NCBI GenBank assembly: GCA_964036155.1
Contig: OZ038423.1
Coordinates: 48,499,249-48,563,248 of the forward strand
Reading direction: 5' to 3'
DNA from: Diploscapter coronatus
Lineage: Eukaryota > Nematoda > Chromadorea > Rhabditida > Rhabditidae
Length of the DNA: 64,000 nucleotides
Part shown: positions 35,301-50,300 of the stretch, in pieces
How positions within the stretch are numbered: the stretch's first letter is position 1
Layout: every line of letters starts with the position of its first letter
Translations under genes and position numbers: made by a program
The notes under the pieces: generated by a model
The model's input: the letters and a program-made list of their open reading frames with translations, nothing else
Databases searched by the model: none
Told to the model about the DNA's origin: nothing

Positions 35301-38300
35301 AAATTCTCGTACAGTGGCATTTTATCTTCCTCCATTCCTTCTTCCTAACTGTAAATGTTTATTACTCCTTAGAGAAACCATTCCCCTTCCCAGCATCTGC
35401 AGTGTAAAGGCCAAATATTTTCTTTTACTCGGAAGAAAAAGCTTCCTACCCATTACTTTCCCTTTTGAAAATTCAAATTTCTAACGGCGTACACCAGGCG
35501 TTTTTGCATTCTTTCTATGTCTGGCACTCTCTGAAGGTGTAATGCACTCTCGCTACACCTGCGTGTATTTATGCAAATATCACTATAGAGAAATAGTTGA
35601 GAGGATTGAGAAAGTGCAGGGAAAAAGAGTAAATCCCCCTCGCTTTGCCGAGCGATGACCGATTATATCCTTCGTTCCGATCTTCCTATATTTCTCTACA
35701 GAGGGATATAGTTCCTCTGCGTCTTTTCCCTATCTATCTTTGTTAGTCTCTCGCCAATTTTCTTTACGATTTGGCGGGGTGAAGACTAATTTACCTATTA
35801 TTATTTTTGGTTCTAGGCCGATATAGTCCTTTTCTGGGTATTTTTCTTGATTTTCAAGAAACTATGAATTATTGCTATGCTATGCGCTAACTTCATCGAT
35901 ATTGCTTTACATGGAGGTGAGATTTTTGATTTTTTGATTATTTTTTATTTCGAAGTTCACTTTCTTTCATTCTGCGACGTAAATTTATTCTATTTTCAAA
36001 ATCTAAAAGCACTAAAATATGCTAATTTCTATCGACCACCATATGCTCTATTATTACCTATGCATCTAGAGCTCCGCAGGCCTGTCTTTCAAAAAGCGTA
36101 CGGTCATTAATTTTATTCGCTCATTCTGAAATGTGCTTTGGGAATAGAACAATGAAAGAAAGGAATTTGGAGGGGATTTTTCTAGAAATTTATTGATCTT
36201 CCTTTATCTGTCAAGTTCTTTTATCATTACCTGTGTGAGTATTGATCAATTAAGTCAAATCTCATTCTTATCAATTTACAATTAGCTGGATTGTTTGACG
36301 ATTTCATTGGTGGCTAAAAATGTTACCAATATCTGTCTGAAAGATTGACAATTGGATTAAAAAAGACACCAATTGGATTCGAGTACTTTCCCATCACGAA
36401 TGAATACTTTTCTTTCACATTTCGTAGAGAAAAGCATTCAGAAGCGGAAGAGATGATAATATCCGTTTATGGCAGCGCATTTCTTTGATAGACACATTCT
36501 CAAGTCATTCCATCGAATTAGAAAGCGAATCACTGAATTTGTATAATTGATCGTAAATTATATGCTGATCTTCATGAGAAATGAATGCTGTTCCCCGGAT
36601 AATTAGTCACTCGATTACAAACTAGAAGGAAATATGTCAAAATACTCGACAAATCTTGGAAATAATTTATTGTGGTGATTTTGACTGGACTTCAATTGGA
36701 AAATAATGAAACGTGCCGCAATTTTCATTTTTTCTTTAAATTATGGCACTTGCATAATTTTTGGATCTTCTCACTTTTTTCCAAGCAGTTCGTAAGCCAT
36801 TTAGCGCCTTTTTCTCGATGCCCAAACTCGCTAATCCGAGAAATCTGTACAGAAAGCAGAAAAAGCGAGGCGCGCGCGATTTATCGCTCGCAGATTCGAA
36901 TTGACGATAAAATTCCCCCTGACTTCTCGAGAAATGGATCCGACAAGACTCATTCTCATCTCTACCAATGTTGAAGGATGGTTAAGGAAAACAGTCTGGA
37001 ATAATTCGCTGTCTTTTGAAGAAATGCCCCTCGAAAATCCCCCTTTGTCTTATTGTGATGTGCCGCTAGGCGATGATCGTTCGTTAGAAGCTAGATGATT
37101 TTGCAAAATTTGAAGAAATGTTGAAAATGTATGTAAAATTATAATGAAATGTAATACTATTGAACTTACAAATTATTTTGTCTCTCGAAAAACTTTTGAA
37201 GCCTATCATTTTCTTGAGATAAAAATTATCCAAATACTCGGATCGTGAACTAAAGGAATGAAAATTTGGCGAACATTTCTGAAAACTTGAACCTAATCGA
37301 AATTTGATTATTTGAAGTCCTGCTTTGTCATTCTCAATGCCACCTTTTGCATCGGCTACAAATGTTCTTCGAGTCCGAAACATATCTCGAATTTTCGAAT
37401 GGCATATTCTCATTTCGCTTTACTTTTAGTTTACTACATCGTTTTTCACCGAACGATAAACACTCTAGGTTTCATACTTTTGAATGTGTAATATGGAAAT
37501 TGCATTTTGCATTACGTTTCGAGTTCTTTGCTCGATTTTTTCAACTTTACGATAAATGTTTGTTTTGAAAAATTTATAGCTTTTCTTGAAAGTCATTTTA
37601 TTTTGGGGGGATTTCAAAGTCAATTCAACTTTAAAAATTTACAAAAATGCAGTTAACTGAGTTATTTTACGATAAAATTTGATAATGAAGATAAATCGCA
37701 TAAGATAGCGATTTGCGATGAACTAAGATAAGACTCAGTTTTATGATATCGCAATACCCTCCTTGTAATGGATATCTATAGTGACCAATGTCTGGCAAAA
37801 ATAGTGGAAATGGAGAATAGATCTTTGGCAAAAATCGGAACGTATGAGAAATAACCTAGAAAAAGATGTAGAACTACAACTGACACCTTGCAAAAAATCG
37901 AGAGTAGGTATTTTCTCTACTCACCCCTTGATTACACTGTCTCTATCACATGATATTCCTCTGGATCTCTTCATTCTCAGTGCTATTTTCAAGGTCTCTA
38001 TCTTATTTCAGCACTATTTCTGATTTTGATATTTTCGTTCTCCATCTCTTGAATTTTAATGATATTTCTCGTTGTTATTCTTTTCCTTCTCGATTTGAAG
38101 CGCTATTTTGCGATGAAAGCTTATCCAAAACTTATCCCCGGACGCTATCATCACTTTATCTTATCAGTTAGCGAAGTACGCTCTTGGCCAAGCTCAAATA
38201 TGTTTGAGCGCTTCAAAAGCTCGCTTACTCTTTTCCCTATTCTCTAAAATGAGATAGCGAGTTGCTTATTTTCACTAAATTTTCACGATCCGAATGAAAA

Positions 38301-41300
38301 GCTAATTCGAACGATATATTTCTGCATAAATTCTGAATTCTAATAATCTGAACGAAAAAGTAAAATGTGCTTGGTTTGCTATGGGCAATATGTAGCCCAG
38401 CAGACGCTGAATTACTTCGGAGTTGAAGGTGGGTTTGGGGGAAATTTAGAAAATTAGCACATCAGGGAGAGTTATAATCATTTTCATATAAAATATAAAA
38501 ATCTAAATCTAAATTTTGTCAGAAACTTATTTTTTAGTGCGTCTGCGCCGTCGCGAAGCATCAATCAAGAAAGAGGGTGCCGAAGCGGGTTTCGACGTCA
38601 GCGGCGATCAGGTAAAAAATTGAATTATTTTTTCAAAAATTCAAGTAAAAATTGACCAACTTATTTTTTAAACAATAATAGTGCTCCAAAATTAATCAAA
38701 CTCTACCCCGCGATTACAGCCTTTTGTTCAATGATAAATGAGTCATTTGCTGAACTTTTTCGTTAGACAAGTTCACGAAGGCCGCATTTTTGACAAGACG
38801 AGTTAAGGTTCTCAATTTTTCGCCTCAAAAATAATTGGTCGTAAATTCTATAATTTCTTCTCCGAGTTTCCAAAAATATTCTAATTTTCCAGAACGGCGT
38901 TTCCGCCGGCCACCTGAGAGAGTGGGACGGGAAGTCGCCCGGCAGAGTGGTCAGATGCTCGTCCACGGCATCGCTGCCTTTCCATCACTCGAGTCAGTTT
39001 AAGGTAACGAAACTTGTAATTTTAGTTCATTTTTAAAAATTGTTTGATTTCATATGGAGAAGATATACTAGTAAAAATTATTTTATTCTTTTTTCTATGA
39101 TTTTATTAGAAAAGCTTAGGGATTGTGTATTGGCTAAGATTTTTTTTATTTAAAAAATTTTATTAAACGCCTTAAATCGTGGAGGCATCAAATTCAACTT
39201 GAAATAAATGGATTTATCAGACTTTTTGAAGTGCTCACTTTTTCAGCCTGACGAAGTTTTCTCGGTACAGCAGCACTCGATTGGAGGTGGTTCACGTAGT
39301 GTCTTCGACGCGCCCACCGCCGTCGTTGGACCTCGCACTGGTGCGGGAAGACCGCCCGCTTATCATCAAGTAGAATTTTTTTATCATTTAGGAATTTTTG
39401 TTAATTTTATCTATGAGTATGTTTCAAAAGTTTTAAATATAAATCTTGACTGATCTTCTGCTATTTGGACGGGATTTTGAATCGACAAAAATCTGAAATC
39501 CTGTCATATCATTAATTTCTAATTGTGTTTTCTAAATACGTTTCACAGAAGCGTAAGTCGGAATTTTATTATATTCTTTGATTTAGGATATATTCGCATC
39601 CAAAAAACTAGCAAATAACTATTTACTTTTTAAAGACAGATTGAATTTTTATATTTTTACTTCCAGCCCTGCCAACATGAGCTGGACTGCGAATGCTGCC
39701 AGTCGCACGGTCAGCCCCCTTCCGCCTTCGCATACGGTCTGCCACCCACCGTTGGAGTTCTCAGAGGCGACTACCCGCTCACGGACCCATCCAAAGGGTA
39801 GGTGGATTTTTGCTCAGGATTGTAAAAAAATTTCGCGTAATATCACTAATTGAGAAATTTGCTTATTTTGAATTAGAATTTTTGAAGTTTGCATTAAAAG
39901 ATATAGGAAAGCTAAAAATGAAAAAAATGATATTTTGTTTTGCAAATGTCCACGTTTTCAAAACGGCTGTTAATGGTCGAATTTTTCAAACTGACAAATG
40001 GCATTTGGGTGGTGAAAGGCGAAAAATGGAGGAAAACTTGAGACTTATTGGACTCTAGGGAGCTTTCGGGTTGAAAAAGGAGAAATGGAAATATGCCCTC
40101 CGTATTTGGCAAGGAATAGTATCGGGTTTCAATTTGGCGACGAGATTTTTGGCGAAGAATAGAGGTGGACTGACAATTTTTACGATGCTTTTTTAGGAAT
40201 TTGACTATCTATGATTCAAATAATTTGCCATCACATTTCAATATTCCAGCTCAGTTTTGCTCATTTCCTAAAATTCAGTATTCTTCATTTCGTTTTAAAA
40301 ATATTCATTTCTTCCTTAATTTTCCATATTTTCTTCTCTAATCCTCATTTTACCACTCTCATCTTATCTGCTTCTTTCTACTCTTTTCATTTTCCTCATT
40401 ATTTCTCCATCTTTCTTCTCTTTTCATCGATCTTTTCTTCCTTCATTTGGCTGCTCGTTTTGCATCTTCCCTTCCTTTCCCCTCTGAAGGAAGGAGCTTC
40501 AGGCACACCCAATTTGGTCATCTGCCATCCGCAATTCGAGCTTCTTTTCACTCTCTTCAAAAGAAATTATCCCTCGCTCTGTTGTCTCTAAAACGGCAAT
40601 CTTACACAGATGCACATGCCACGATAATTCACGGATTTGTACAAAATGACCATGTTAGATTCTTTTCTGAAATTTTGTCTGTAATTTCCTAGAACTCTTC
40701 AAATTTAGGACCTAAATTTCCATATTTTAGTAGCTTCAACTTGTCATTTTCTCCAACTTTCTGATTCTCTCAATTTTGCATACTCTTCCCCACTGCCATT
40801 CTTATTCAATTTTATGCTACACTACTGCGCGAGAATATGTTTATAAGTCATCCCCTTACGCGACCAGAACTGCGAAAGAGCGATAGAATTGATGTGCTTT
40901 GAGGGCTTAGATTCTGTATCTTTCTTTCTTTCTCTTTCTGTCTTTTTTCTTCTCTCCCTCTCTTACTCTCCCTCTGTTTATATCTGCTTCAGTATAACTT
41001 TGCATAGCTCCATCTATCACATTATGTGACCACATCAAATATCGCTTTCTTCCACATGTTGTGTGTGGTGAGGAGTTTAGAGATTCAGAAAATTGTTCTT
41101 TCTATGTTACAATATAGAAATTAAAAAATGTCTGGCATAATTTGTTTGAAATAAACTGAATTCTGTATGATAAAGGATAGGCTTGAAAAAAGCGGCTGCC
41201 ATAGTTTTACGCAGATCTGCACACATTTTTTCAGACGAGACGAGCATTTACAGATTTTTCAAAGTAATAAATTTGGGCTTCTTTTCTTTTTATTTGACAT

Positions 41301-44300
41301 CTTGCATTCATTTGTTTGGTTTTCATCCATTAGACTCGATTTATTGTTCTGAAGAACCTTTCTGAACTTGTTTTTCTAAATTCTATTTTTATTTTTTTTC
41401 TAAATATTCAAATTTCATCCCTAAATCTTCGTAATATAAACTCGCTTGGTGCTTAAAAGTCTTGGAATATTTTTAAAGATCGATATGATTTATTGCTTTG
41501 AAAATTTCACCTCTCCAAAAATTCATACTCCTATTAATGCATCATCATCCCATCAATGATAATTTATGAATTAGCAAGACTCTTCATTTCTACCCATTTC
41601 TAATTCAAATGAGAATGGCTAAGAGTGTGCGACCCAACCCAGCTGGCCTGAGTCTTGGAGTCTTGAGAAAAATGGAGGAAAACCATAAGACGACTAGAAT
41701 AATAACGCTAATTGGATCTGGAGTATCTTGGGATTGTTCTCGAACAAATTCGCATTTTCTTGGAAATTATTGATTTTTATGCAAATTTTTATTATCATTT
41801 TTCAGCCGAATATTTCGTTCGAGAAATTTAACGCCTGATTTTTTCCAACATTTTCTGAGTCATCCTCGATTTTCTTTGGCATTTGAGAGGAAAGGCTACA
41901 AGACGGGCAGCTAATTGTGACCAAAGGACCACGCGAAGATTGGATAGGGAAAAGAAAAGAAAGAAAATCTGAGAAATAGTATGAAGATTTGAGGGAGAAA
42001 GAAATAAAGAGAAGGAAGAAATAGTCGTGCTATCGAAGAGAGCAGAGAGAAAGATACTGAACACCGAATTGGCCCTATTGAGAGCTCTGGCAAGAACACG
42101 ACATGAGAGGGTGTCTTGTTAATTTTCTTGATGATTCTTATTCTGTCGAGTTTGATTTGAAAATTTATCGATTTTTTAATCTTGTAATTTTTTACAATTT
42201 CTTCTTGAAAACCATTCTTTACCGCCCCATTCCTTATTCTACCTTTCTAGAATCTTTAAAAGTTTTTTCGTGGTTTTTTTTTTTCGAAAGAAAAACTCGA
42301 GTTTTCTAGAACCCTTCCCACTTTTCCCTAAAATGTACTAATATGGTCTGGAATATTCGGAACTTCTCTAAAAGATGGGTCAAAAGGAGCAGAAACCTTT
42401 GAAACGAACGAAGCGAGTCGACGAGGGGCAGATCTTCCTGATGAAACCGTCGTGCAGTTGTGCGGACTCGTTGTTCACGATTTCCGATACTGAATGTTCC
42501 GAGATCAATGGAGAGGAGGAAAGGAGACGCATCAGGGATTGGGCTAGGAGGTCGAAAATTTCAAATGGCGATTTTTGGGGGTTGATTTGGGAATTAGAGA
42601 AATGAATACTACTGCTGATTGCAAATTTTAGAACTTTCAAAGATTTTGCAATTTTGTCATACTCTTCTTTTTAACTCACGAAGATCAAATTTATCGGTAG
42701 ATTTTGGACAATTTCTTTTTTAAATTTGAAATGGCAATGCTAACACTCACTAGAAAGCGAAATTATCTGGATTCTTTTGAAACATATGTTTTAATTTTAG
42801 AAATTCGTACCAAATGCCCTGAAACCTATTTCATTTTCTTTATCTTCAGACACCGCCGCTCCCTGCATTCGACGTCGCACAACGTCGTGGAGCATCAGCA
42901 TCTGAACACGTCGCACGGCCATTCTCGCTATGCCCCGCCCACGCACAGTCATAATCAGCAGCAGATTGGATACGGCCCTTCGGTCAATGGAAATACTGGG
43001 CATCAGGTTGGAATTTCTTTGTAAAGAACATGCTGGAGCTGGTAGGATGCCTAGACTTTCTGCGAATTGTATTCGAGTTTTTGAGAAACGTTTTAAAAGT
43101 TGATTTTTACCTAAATTGAAACAACTTGGAAAAATTGATGATCTTCACAAAAGTATTTGGATTTTCCAGATTCGCTCGTCGTTCTACGAATCACCGCACA
43201 TCTCGCACTCAGCGCATGTTCTGGGCAGAAACGCTGCGACTAACGGGAATCACTCCAACAAGGTACGAAAACTTTTAGTTGATTTTTATCCTTGAAAAGA
43301 AAAGATGTTGGTTTTGTAGCTTTGGAATTTAGGATTTTTAAACAAATGACAGTTTGGAATAATTTTTAGTTTAGTGCAGAAAGCTCAAAGAAACTAGCAA
43401 CCAGATAATCAAATTTTTTTTATGATAGAAAATCTTTGAAACAGATTTTGAGAATTACCATGTGCTGATAATTTTAATATTTTGAGCTTATTGTTTTATA
43501 ACTCTCCGAACGAAGCCTCGTAATATTGATAAGCCAAAATTACTTTGTTACCAAAATATTTGAAACGTATTCGAAATCTTTCAATTTTTCATTTTCAACA
43601 ATCATTTATCAAATTGATAACCTCGTTTCGAGGTGTTTTCACTGATCACGTTTTTCGAGATTTCTATTTTCGCATTCATCCTACCTAAAAAGTGATGTCG
43701 GCGACTTCAAAGGAACACATTTATGACCGAAAACATCACCTTTAATGGACTGACATAGACTGTTGTCACCAAACTCGCCTTTTTTCGGAAAAGATCGTAA
43801 ATTATCCAAAACGTTTTTCTTTAATATTCCTTATCAGAGTGAAAGGATTTCTTTTATAGAGCAGGTCGAATTAGTTTTAGAGGAAAAAATTTTACAATTA
43901 GATTTTTCTTTCTCAGAATCAATAATGACGAAAATTCGCCTGGAACATTAGTTGATATGCTCTTTTTTAGTTCTGTAAAGTTATAACTTATACCAGACAT
44001 GTGTTATCTTTCTATTCTTTATTATAGGATAGAAAATAGTCAATATTCCTTTTTCGGATCTATCAAACGATTTTCCGAAACCATAAACAAAACAGTACTG
44101 GCTAAAGTGTCGATCAGGAGGATTGATAGTTATGCAATGTGAGAGGAATGATTGATCATCAAGAGATGGGCGAGTAAATGATTAATTTGACAGCCGAATC
44201 AGAAGTAATCAAATCGAATTATTATCAGTTTGATGAAAATTGGATTATTTTGATCGACTTTTCCTGGATTTTTAGCTAAAATGGTATAATATTGATCTTT

Positions 44301-47300
44301 AGCGTATCGATAGTGATATTTTCAAGCATTTATCGATAAAAACTGAAATCTTCGAGTTTCATTCAGAAAAATTCACTTAAAATGATCAAGAATAACACTA
44401 TCGATAGCTTTTCCTGACTCTCTAACCCTTCCTAATTTTCACATGTAAAAGTTTATGGGCGCAGAGTGCTAATCGTATCACCGTGATTGATAATCGATTT
44501 TACTGTACTTGCAAAGAAAGGCCCTATTTCCCAAGTCAATAGAACTAATTTACATTAGCAAAACTGCGCTTCTCCTAACTAACCGATAAGAAATCAATAT
44601 TATAGAAATTGATAAGGATCCTTATCATTCCTCGAAAATTCTTTGATTGAACCGACATTTTCTCGATTCCATTTGCGACTTTCTGATAGCTTATCAATGT
44701 TATTTTCAAAATAAAGCATATAGGGCTGTTTTTCAGGCCTATCTTCCATCATAGGATTATGGATTTATCGTATCTAGTCTAGGTTTGGATATATTAGCCG
44801 GTTTTATAGGTGCATGACTAAACGTAGGATTAGAAAAAAATGAGAGGGTTTTCATGGAAAAGAGATGAAAGCTATCAGCCTATCCCCGATTTCGCCTAGT
44901 TATGAATGTAATATCCCCCTTTTGAATGAGTTTAGCATAGATATAAATGAGATTTCATATATCCAGATTGAAAGGAATCAGATCGGTTTTTGCAAGTGGC
45001 TGGGAAAACATCACTTTTCCTACTATAGATTGAAAGTTTTTGTATAGATTTTCTACCTACCAGTTTTGTTTTCTTATTCATATTCATCAGGAGAAGAGAC
45101 GTGTAATTGGAAGTTACATATTAGCGCTTTGTGATAGTTTTTCATAACTTTCCTCCTTATTTGACTTATTCTGGTTTCGCTTTGTATCGAGTATTGAGTA
45201 ATTATCGAGATCGTTGCCTTAGTAAGCAAAAAAACGTGAAGTTTCAGAAATATGCATAAGATGTTTAGAAGATTTTCGCAACCTTGTCACAGCCTCTATA
45301 CTATTCAGAATTTACTTGCTTTTCATTGCTGAAATCTTGAGACCTATTTTTCTTTCAAACATATCTCATCTTCCTATTTTTGCTAAAAATCCTAAACCAG
45401 ATTTGGCGCTTTACCTCTGCGCCAAATGTTGCGTAATTAGATATCGATTTTCTTTTGATTCTCAAAATTTCCAATTCATCTTTGAAAACATTGCCATATA
45501 AAAATGCGAATCGAAAAGGAAGGAGAGTATCGTCAGAAAAGCTATGTTTCAATGCAATAATTTGCTTCTTTTCATGTGACCCTGTTTTGATCTGGTTCAT
45601 TCAGTTTCCTTTCTTCCTTCTTTTCCTCGAATCTTTTCTTCCTTTTAATCGATACGTCATAACGTCGCCCGCCCCCGTAACGTGGACACATTTTCCTCAT
45701 TCCTTTACATTGCGCGATGCGCGATTTGTCGTAATCGATTTATTTTTCTTCCAATAAAAAATATCCTTTTTATTCATCTTAGCAACGATCTTGTAAAAAT
45801 TCCAAGAATTTGCTTTTTATTCGTCTCTTCTTCCTGTGAAACAGCCATCTAAAATGTTGCTTTGATAGGTTTTCATGATTTTGAATAGTAACTATATCTA
45901 TAACTCGAATAATTTGGACTTACTTTCAACCGTCGATTTTCCATATTTGCACTAAACGCGTAGAAGTCAATCTTCGAGCAAATAGAGCTCACGCAAAGGG
46001 CGTAGGGGAATAAAGGTAGAAACCGGACCGTATTCGGGTCGATTAGTAATGCGCGGTTCGAGTTCTATTTGTGAGTAATAGACGAGAAGAGTTGAGATTT
46101 TCCCTTTGAAGCCAGAATTGTAACATAAAGATCGGTAGTATTTTTCTATATAACGTCATTTTTCCGTTTTTGTAAAAATTGTCTTATCATTCTCACACCT
46201 ATTTGATATATCACGATGTCAAGATGCTTCTAAATGACCATTCGATTTTATTTGGATACTTCGTGGGTGGTATTTGTCACAATCTATTATCATCATATTA
46301 ACGGATTATCAAAACTTCTCGCTTTATATCTTGAAAGAATAGTTGAGATTTTTCAGCTTTTCCTCACCTTTTCATGATCTCAACTGTTTTTGGTTTGTTT
46401 GAATTAGCTAATCTTTTGACTGCAAAGAATTGACTTCTTTGTCGAAAAAATCTGGAAGAAAGAAGATTTTCTTCGAGTGAAGAAGGCTCAACTTTTTATG
46501 CGATCATGCACAATAAACCGCGACGAAATTAAGCCATTCTCGACTTTTTAGGATAAAATTCAAGATAGGATGTTTTTCAAAGACAACTCACTTTTTGTCG
46601 ACATATTTCGATTCTAAACTGGGTGAGCTTCCCGAGAAGAATCGAGAGGTGTGGTCTTTTTAGTCCAAATTTAGTCGATTTCCCAGATTTTATCGGATTT
46701 TTACTGTAATAGATAGGAATTCGAAAAATCGAGGAAATTAGAAGAATTTACCTGAACGAAATTTACGATTTTCGGGCTGATAAAATGATCACGGTATGTA
46801 TTTTCCTGTCTAATTTATGTATGTTTTAAGACAAGGAAAGGGAGTATTTACATCTCAGACAGTCTTCCTTTATCTATGCTTTAACATTAGGCGAAAAATT
46901 CTCTACAAATCTTGGTCCAGTGCCTGTATTCAAATTAAATAGGAAAATTTTATGTTCCGTCTCGGTTTGTTCTCTTATGCTTCAGCATTAGGTGAGATAT
47001 TTTCTCAGAAAATCTCGCTTGGGCGTCAATTTAACACGCCTTCTTTTGCCAAAAGGAATTCCCTATTCTGATTCTAATTCGTTTATTTGTATGCGCGCGT
47101 TGCGTACAGTCACATTTGCTACGAGGGGAGGGCTTATTTATGCGCTATTTGCCTTGCAAACCAATGTCTTGTATTTGAAGGAGTGATTCAGACTTTTATT
47201 AGTATTGAGACGATTTGGAAGCCTTTTTTGGTGTCGTAGAGTTTTTTTTGAGAACATCATTTTTTAAAGTAAAAACCTTTTGCTTCAAATGATTTCGAGT

Positions 47301-50300
47301 ATTTTTGAAGATTTTCAACTCACAGCTAATCAGTCACAAAATGATCCTTAAAGACAATCAAATTTTTTCATCCGGATCTTTCAGAATCAACTACTCTCAA
47401 ACCATTTCGTATCTATCTTTCCTCGCCGTAGTTCATTTGTTCATTTTACTGTCATTCCGACTGTTTGTCCGCAAAGTTTTCCACATTTTATGGTGTTTGC
47501 CAGGTCCAGCGGAAGAGAAGATAAATAACTTTAGAGACCTAGTAACAGTTTTAATTTTTCCCTTTTCATATTTTAGTTTCGGAAAATTTCGTGCTCTCAT
47601 TATTTAGAATAATTTATGAAAACCGTTTTGAAATTTGGCGATGAATTTTTTATCTAAAATTGCGTAAAATTAGCACGATATCTCTATTTTGACACACCCA
47701 TTTTTCAAAACTACTTTTGAATAGCCGAGAAGTGCTGTGTGTGAGTGTTTGTAATAGTTCCTTGGCGTCGGAAGTTTTCTTAGAATTCCTCTAAACTAAA
47801 ATGAATTGGGAGAAGTTTGTAGCATTACAACGAAATATCGTTACTATTGTACGACTTTATTACTTTCGTAGTTTTCCCTTCTTTAGAAAATAGCTTCAAA
47901 AATCATGGTTTTCAACTAAACTTCTGGGAAAGTTTTTTTCTTTCTAAAGCTAAAGAAAAATTTCTACTCAAAAAGTAAACATTTTGAAAGAAAGTAATTT
48001 TTTTTTATTTCTCTAGAACAGTCGGGGCTAGAAAATTTGCTCAAAGGGAACTTTCGCCTTTTTTCTTTTTCTTTTCTTTGTTTTCATCTCACTTCTTTCA
48101 CCGATCCGATCTCTCTGTTAGCAAAGATTCCTATGTCTTTTCTTCACTGATTTTTCTATCTTTCAACATTCTTTCGACTTTTTCTAATTTGATCATTTCT
48201 TCTTTGTGATTTGATGTTTATCAGAGACAGCAAATTAGAATTTCATTAGAATAGCGCAAAAATTCTAATGTTTATCTGATGAAAATTTGAATTTCTAAGT
48301 AAAATATATTTTTCATAGAAATTTTCCTAAAATCGAACTTCTTAGGAAAAAAATCCATTGTTGTCCATTTTTACTTGTCTATCATTTGCCTTCCTTCAAA
48401 CAAAACCCCATTTTTTACCAATACTTGCTCTAACTATGTCTCTGTGTCTGATGCAATTACCTGTTCTCTGGCTCTCTGACCTCTCTTATTTATGTACATC
48501 CTCTCACTCTTTACTTACATTTTACAGTCTGCATCTTTCTGCTCCCTCAAATTTACCTACTATTTAGTTGTCTGGCTCTTATTCTCTATTGATTTACCTA
48601 ACTATTTCGCTCACATTACCACTCGAACGTTGACATTTTGCAGTGGGTCTTTTCGTCGCGCGATGCGCGCTTTCGACGTCGATTTTTGCATCGAGTCTTT
48701 TACGATTACCCGGCCCATTTTAGGGCTAAAAATGGCTTAAAATAAGGATTTGATGATTGAACCTATTAGGCGGGACTTTAATGCGTTTCTGTGAGTTTCT
48801 ATCTTTGAAAATCTAGAAATCGATTTTATGGATATTTTTTAGTTATTATTCTTAAAAAATAAGAAATCAACATTTTTTGAGGAAAAAAGCGCACCAATTA
48901 GATGTTTTACAAAACAGTCTACTTTTCGATTAAAATTCTATTTCCTTTCCCATCACATTCATAACGATCTTTTTTTTCTCTCTCTCTTTGACCCTTTCTA
49001 TCTCTTTCTCTAACTCTACTGAATACCAATTCAAGTGCTTCTCTTTCTCTGCTCCCTTTAACTTTTACTCACTCTAGCATTTGCCTCATATTGAATATTT
49101 TGATCGAAAACGCTTCGACTTGCATTGAATAAAATCGAATATTTAGGTCGATAACTTTATAGTAAAATACTGTTTTCCTTACTATTCCTTTCGGAAAAAT
49201 GTTTTATCATAGGGTTAGTAAATCATTTGGGATAATATTTTGCAGATAAAATCTTTCCTATATGCTTTATCATTGTTCTAGAAAACCGTTTTGGATATTT
49301 CATTCCATTTTTGAAAGTGGCTTTGGTCTAGAAGGAAAGACAAAGAAATGGAGAAAGAGTGCGTTTTTTCTGTCTTTCCAGAAGCCTTTCCGCCCTTCCG
49401 TCTCGTTTCACGGACCCGGAACCGGAATCGATGAATTGATCGGCCTTTCTCTCTGCCTTTGCCTTGTGACTCTGTGCTCTGTCTAAGCGAAAGAAAGTCG
49501 ATATGAAAAGCGGATCAGCCACTTGCTCGTTGGGCTATTCAAAAAAGGCGCACTAGATCTACGATATCCCAACCGTTTTACGGTTTGGAAAGTTACTATT
49601 CTTAGCATAGAGTAGACAGTTTTGCTCTTTTGCTGTATTATCTCTCTATTTTCGCCTGTGGATCAAGTATAACTTGGTGAAATTCGAATTTTGTCTTGGA
49701 AAATTTTGAAACATTCAATTTGTAATTCATAGCCTTTTACTATTCAATTTATTGGTTCAATGCCTGGCAATAACCGAATTCATTTTTCTCAAAATCCTAA
49801 TTTTATCTTCAAAATCTTGAAACCTACCAACTTATTTGACTTGCTAAATTCGATGTTCAAAGATATCTTTACTATCCACTCCGTATTTTCCCTCCGATAT
49901 CCAACTCGTATCCTTCCCTTCGATTATTGTGATCCATCCTTTCGCCCAAATGATTGCCCTGTATAATTGCCATTTTTCCAGCGATCGACACCAACACTGC
50001 TGGGAGAGCGGCTTCCCAGGAGCTTAGTTCAATTCGCACCGCTACGTTTTCCCTAGGACTATTCTATTTTTCAGCGATAGATTCCCTGTAAAACTAATTT
50101 CTAAAACAATCTCCTACATTTGAAATTCCCAAACGATTGAATCACCGGTTCAATTTCATCCGAGAAAATTCATCATCGCCGCGGTCCTTTCAAAGACGCG
50201 AGAAGACAATATCAGCACATTTCATCAGAAAAAAGAAAAACTTCGATTTTTCAACCGATCTGACGAACAACGCTCGATAAAAGACGACAAAACTGCTGAT

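Noticed and set aside
36932..37098. ATG frame beginning MDPTRLILISTN as another scaffold first exon
   Set aside because: Its usable donor is in phase 2, whereas the next common exon at 38538 needs phase 1.
40211..40591. 126-codon plus-strand frame inside the scaffold gene
   Set aside because: Phe/Ser/Ile-rich translation typical of T-rich intron; it lies between phased exons 39667-39797 and 42850-43006.
46052..46080. GGTTCGAGTTC, resembling a tRNA B box
   Set aside because: The flanking bases do not pair into a T stem, and no A box or acceptor stem lies at the right distance.
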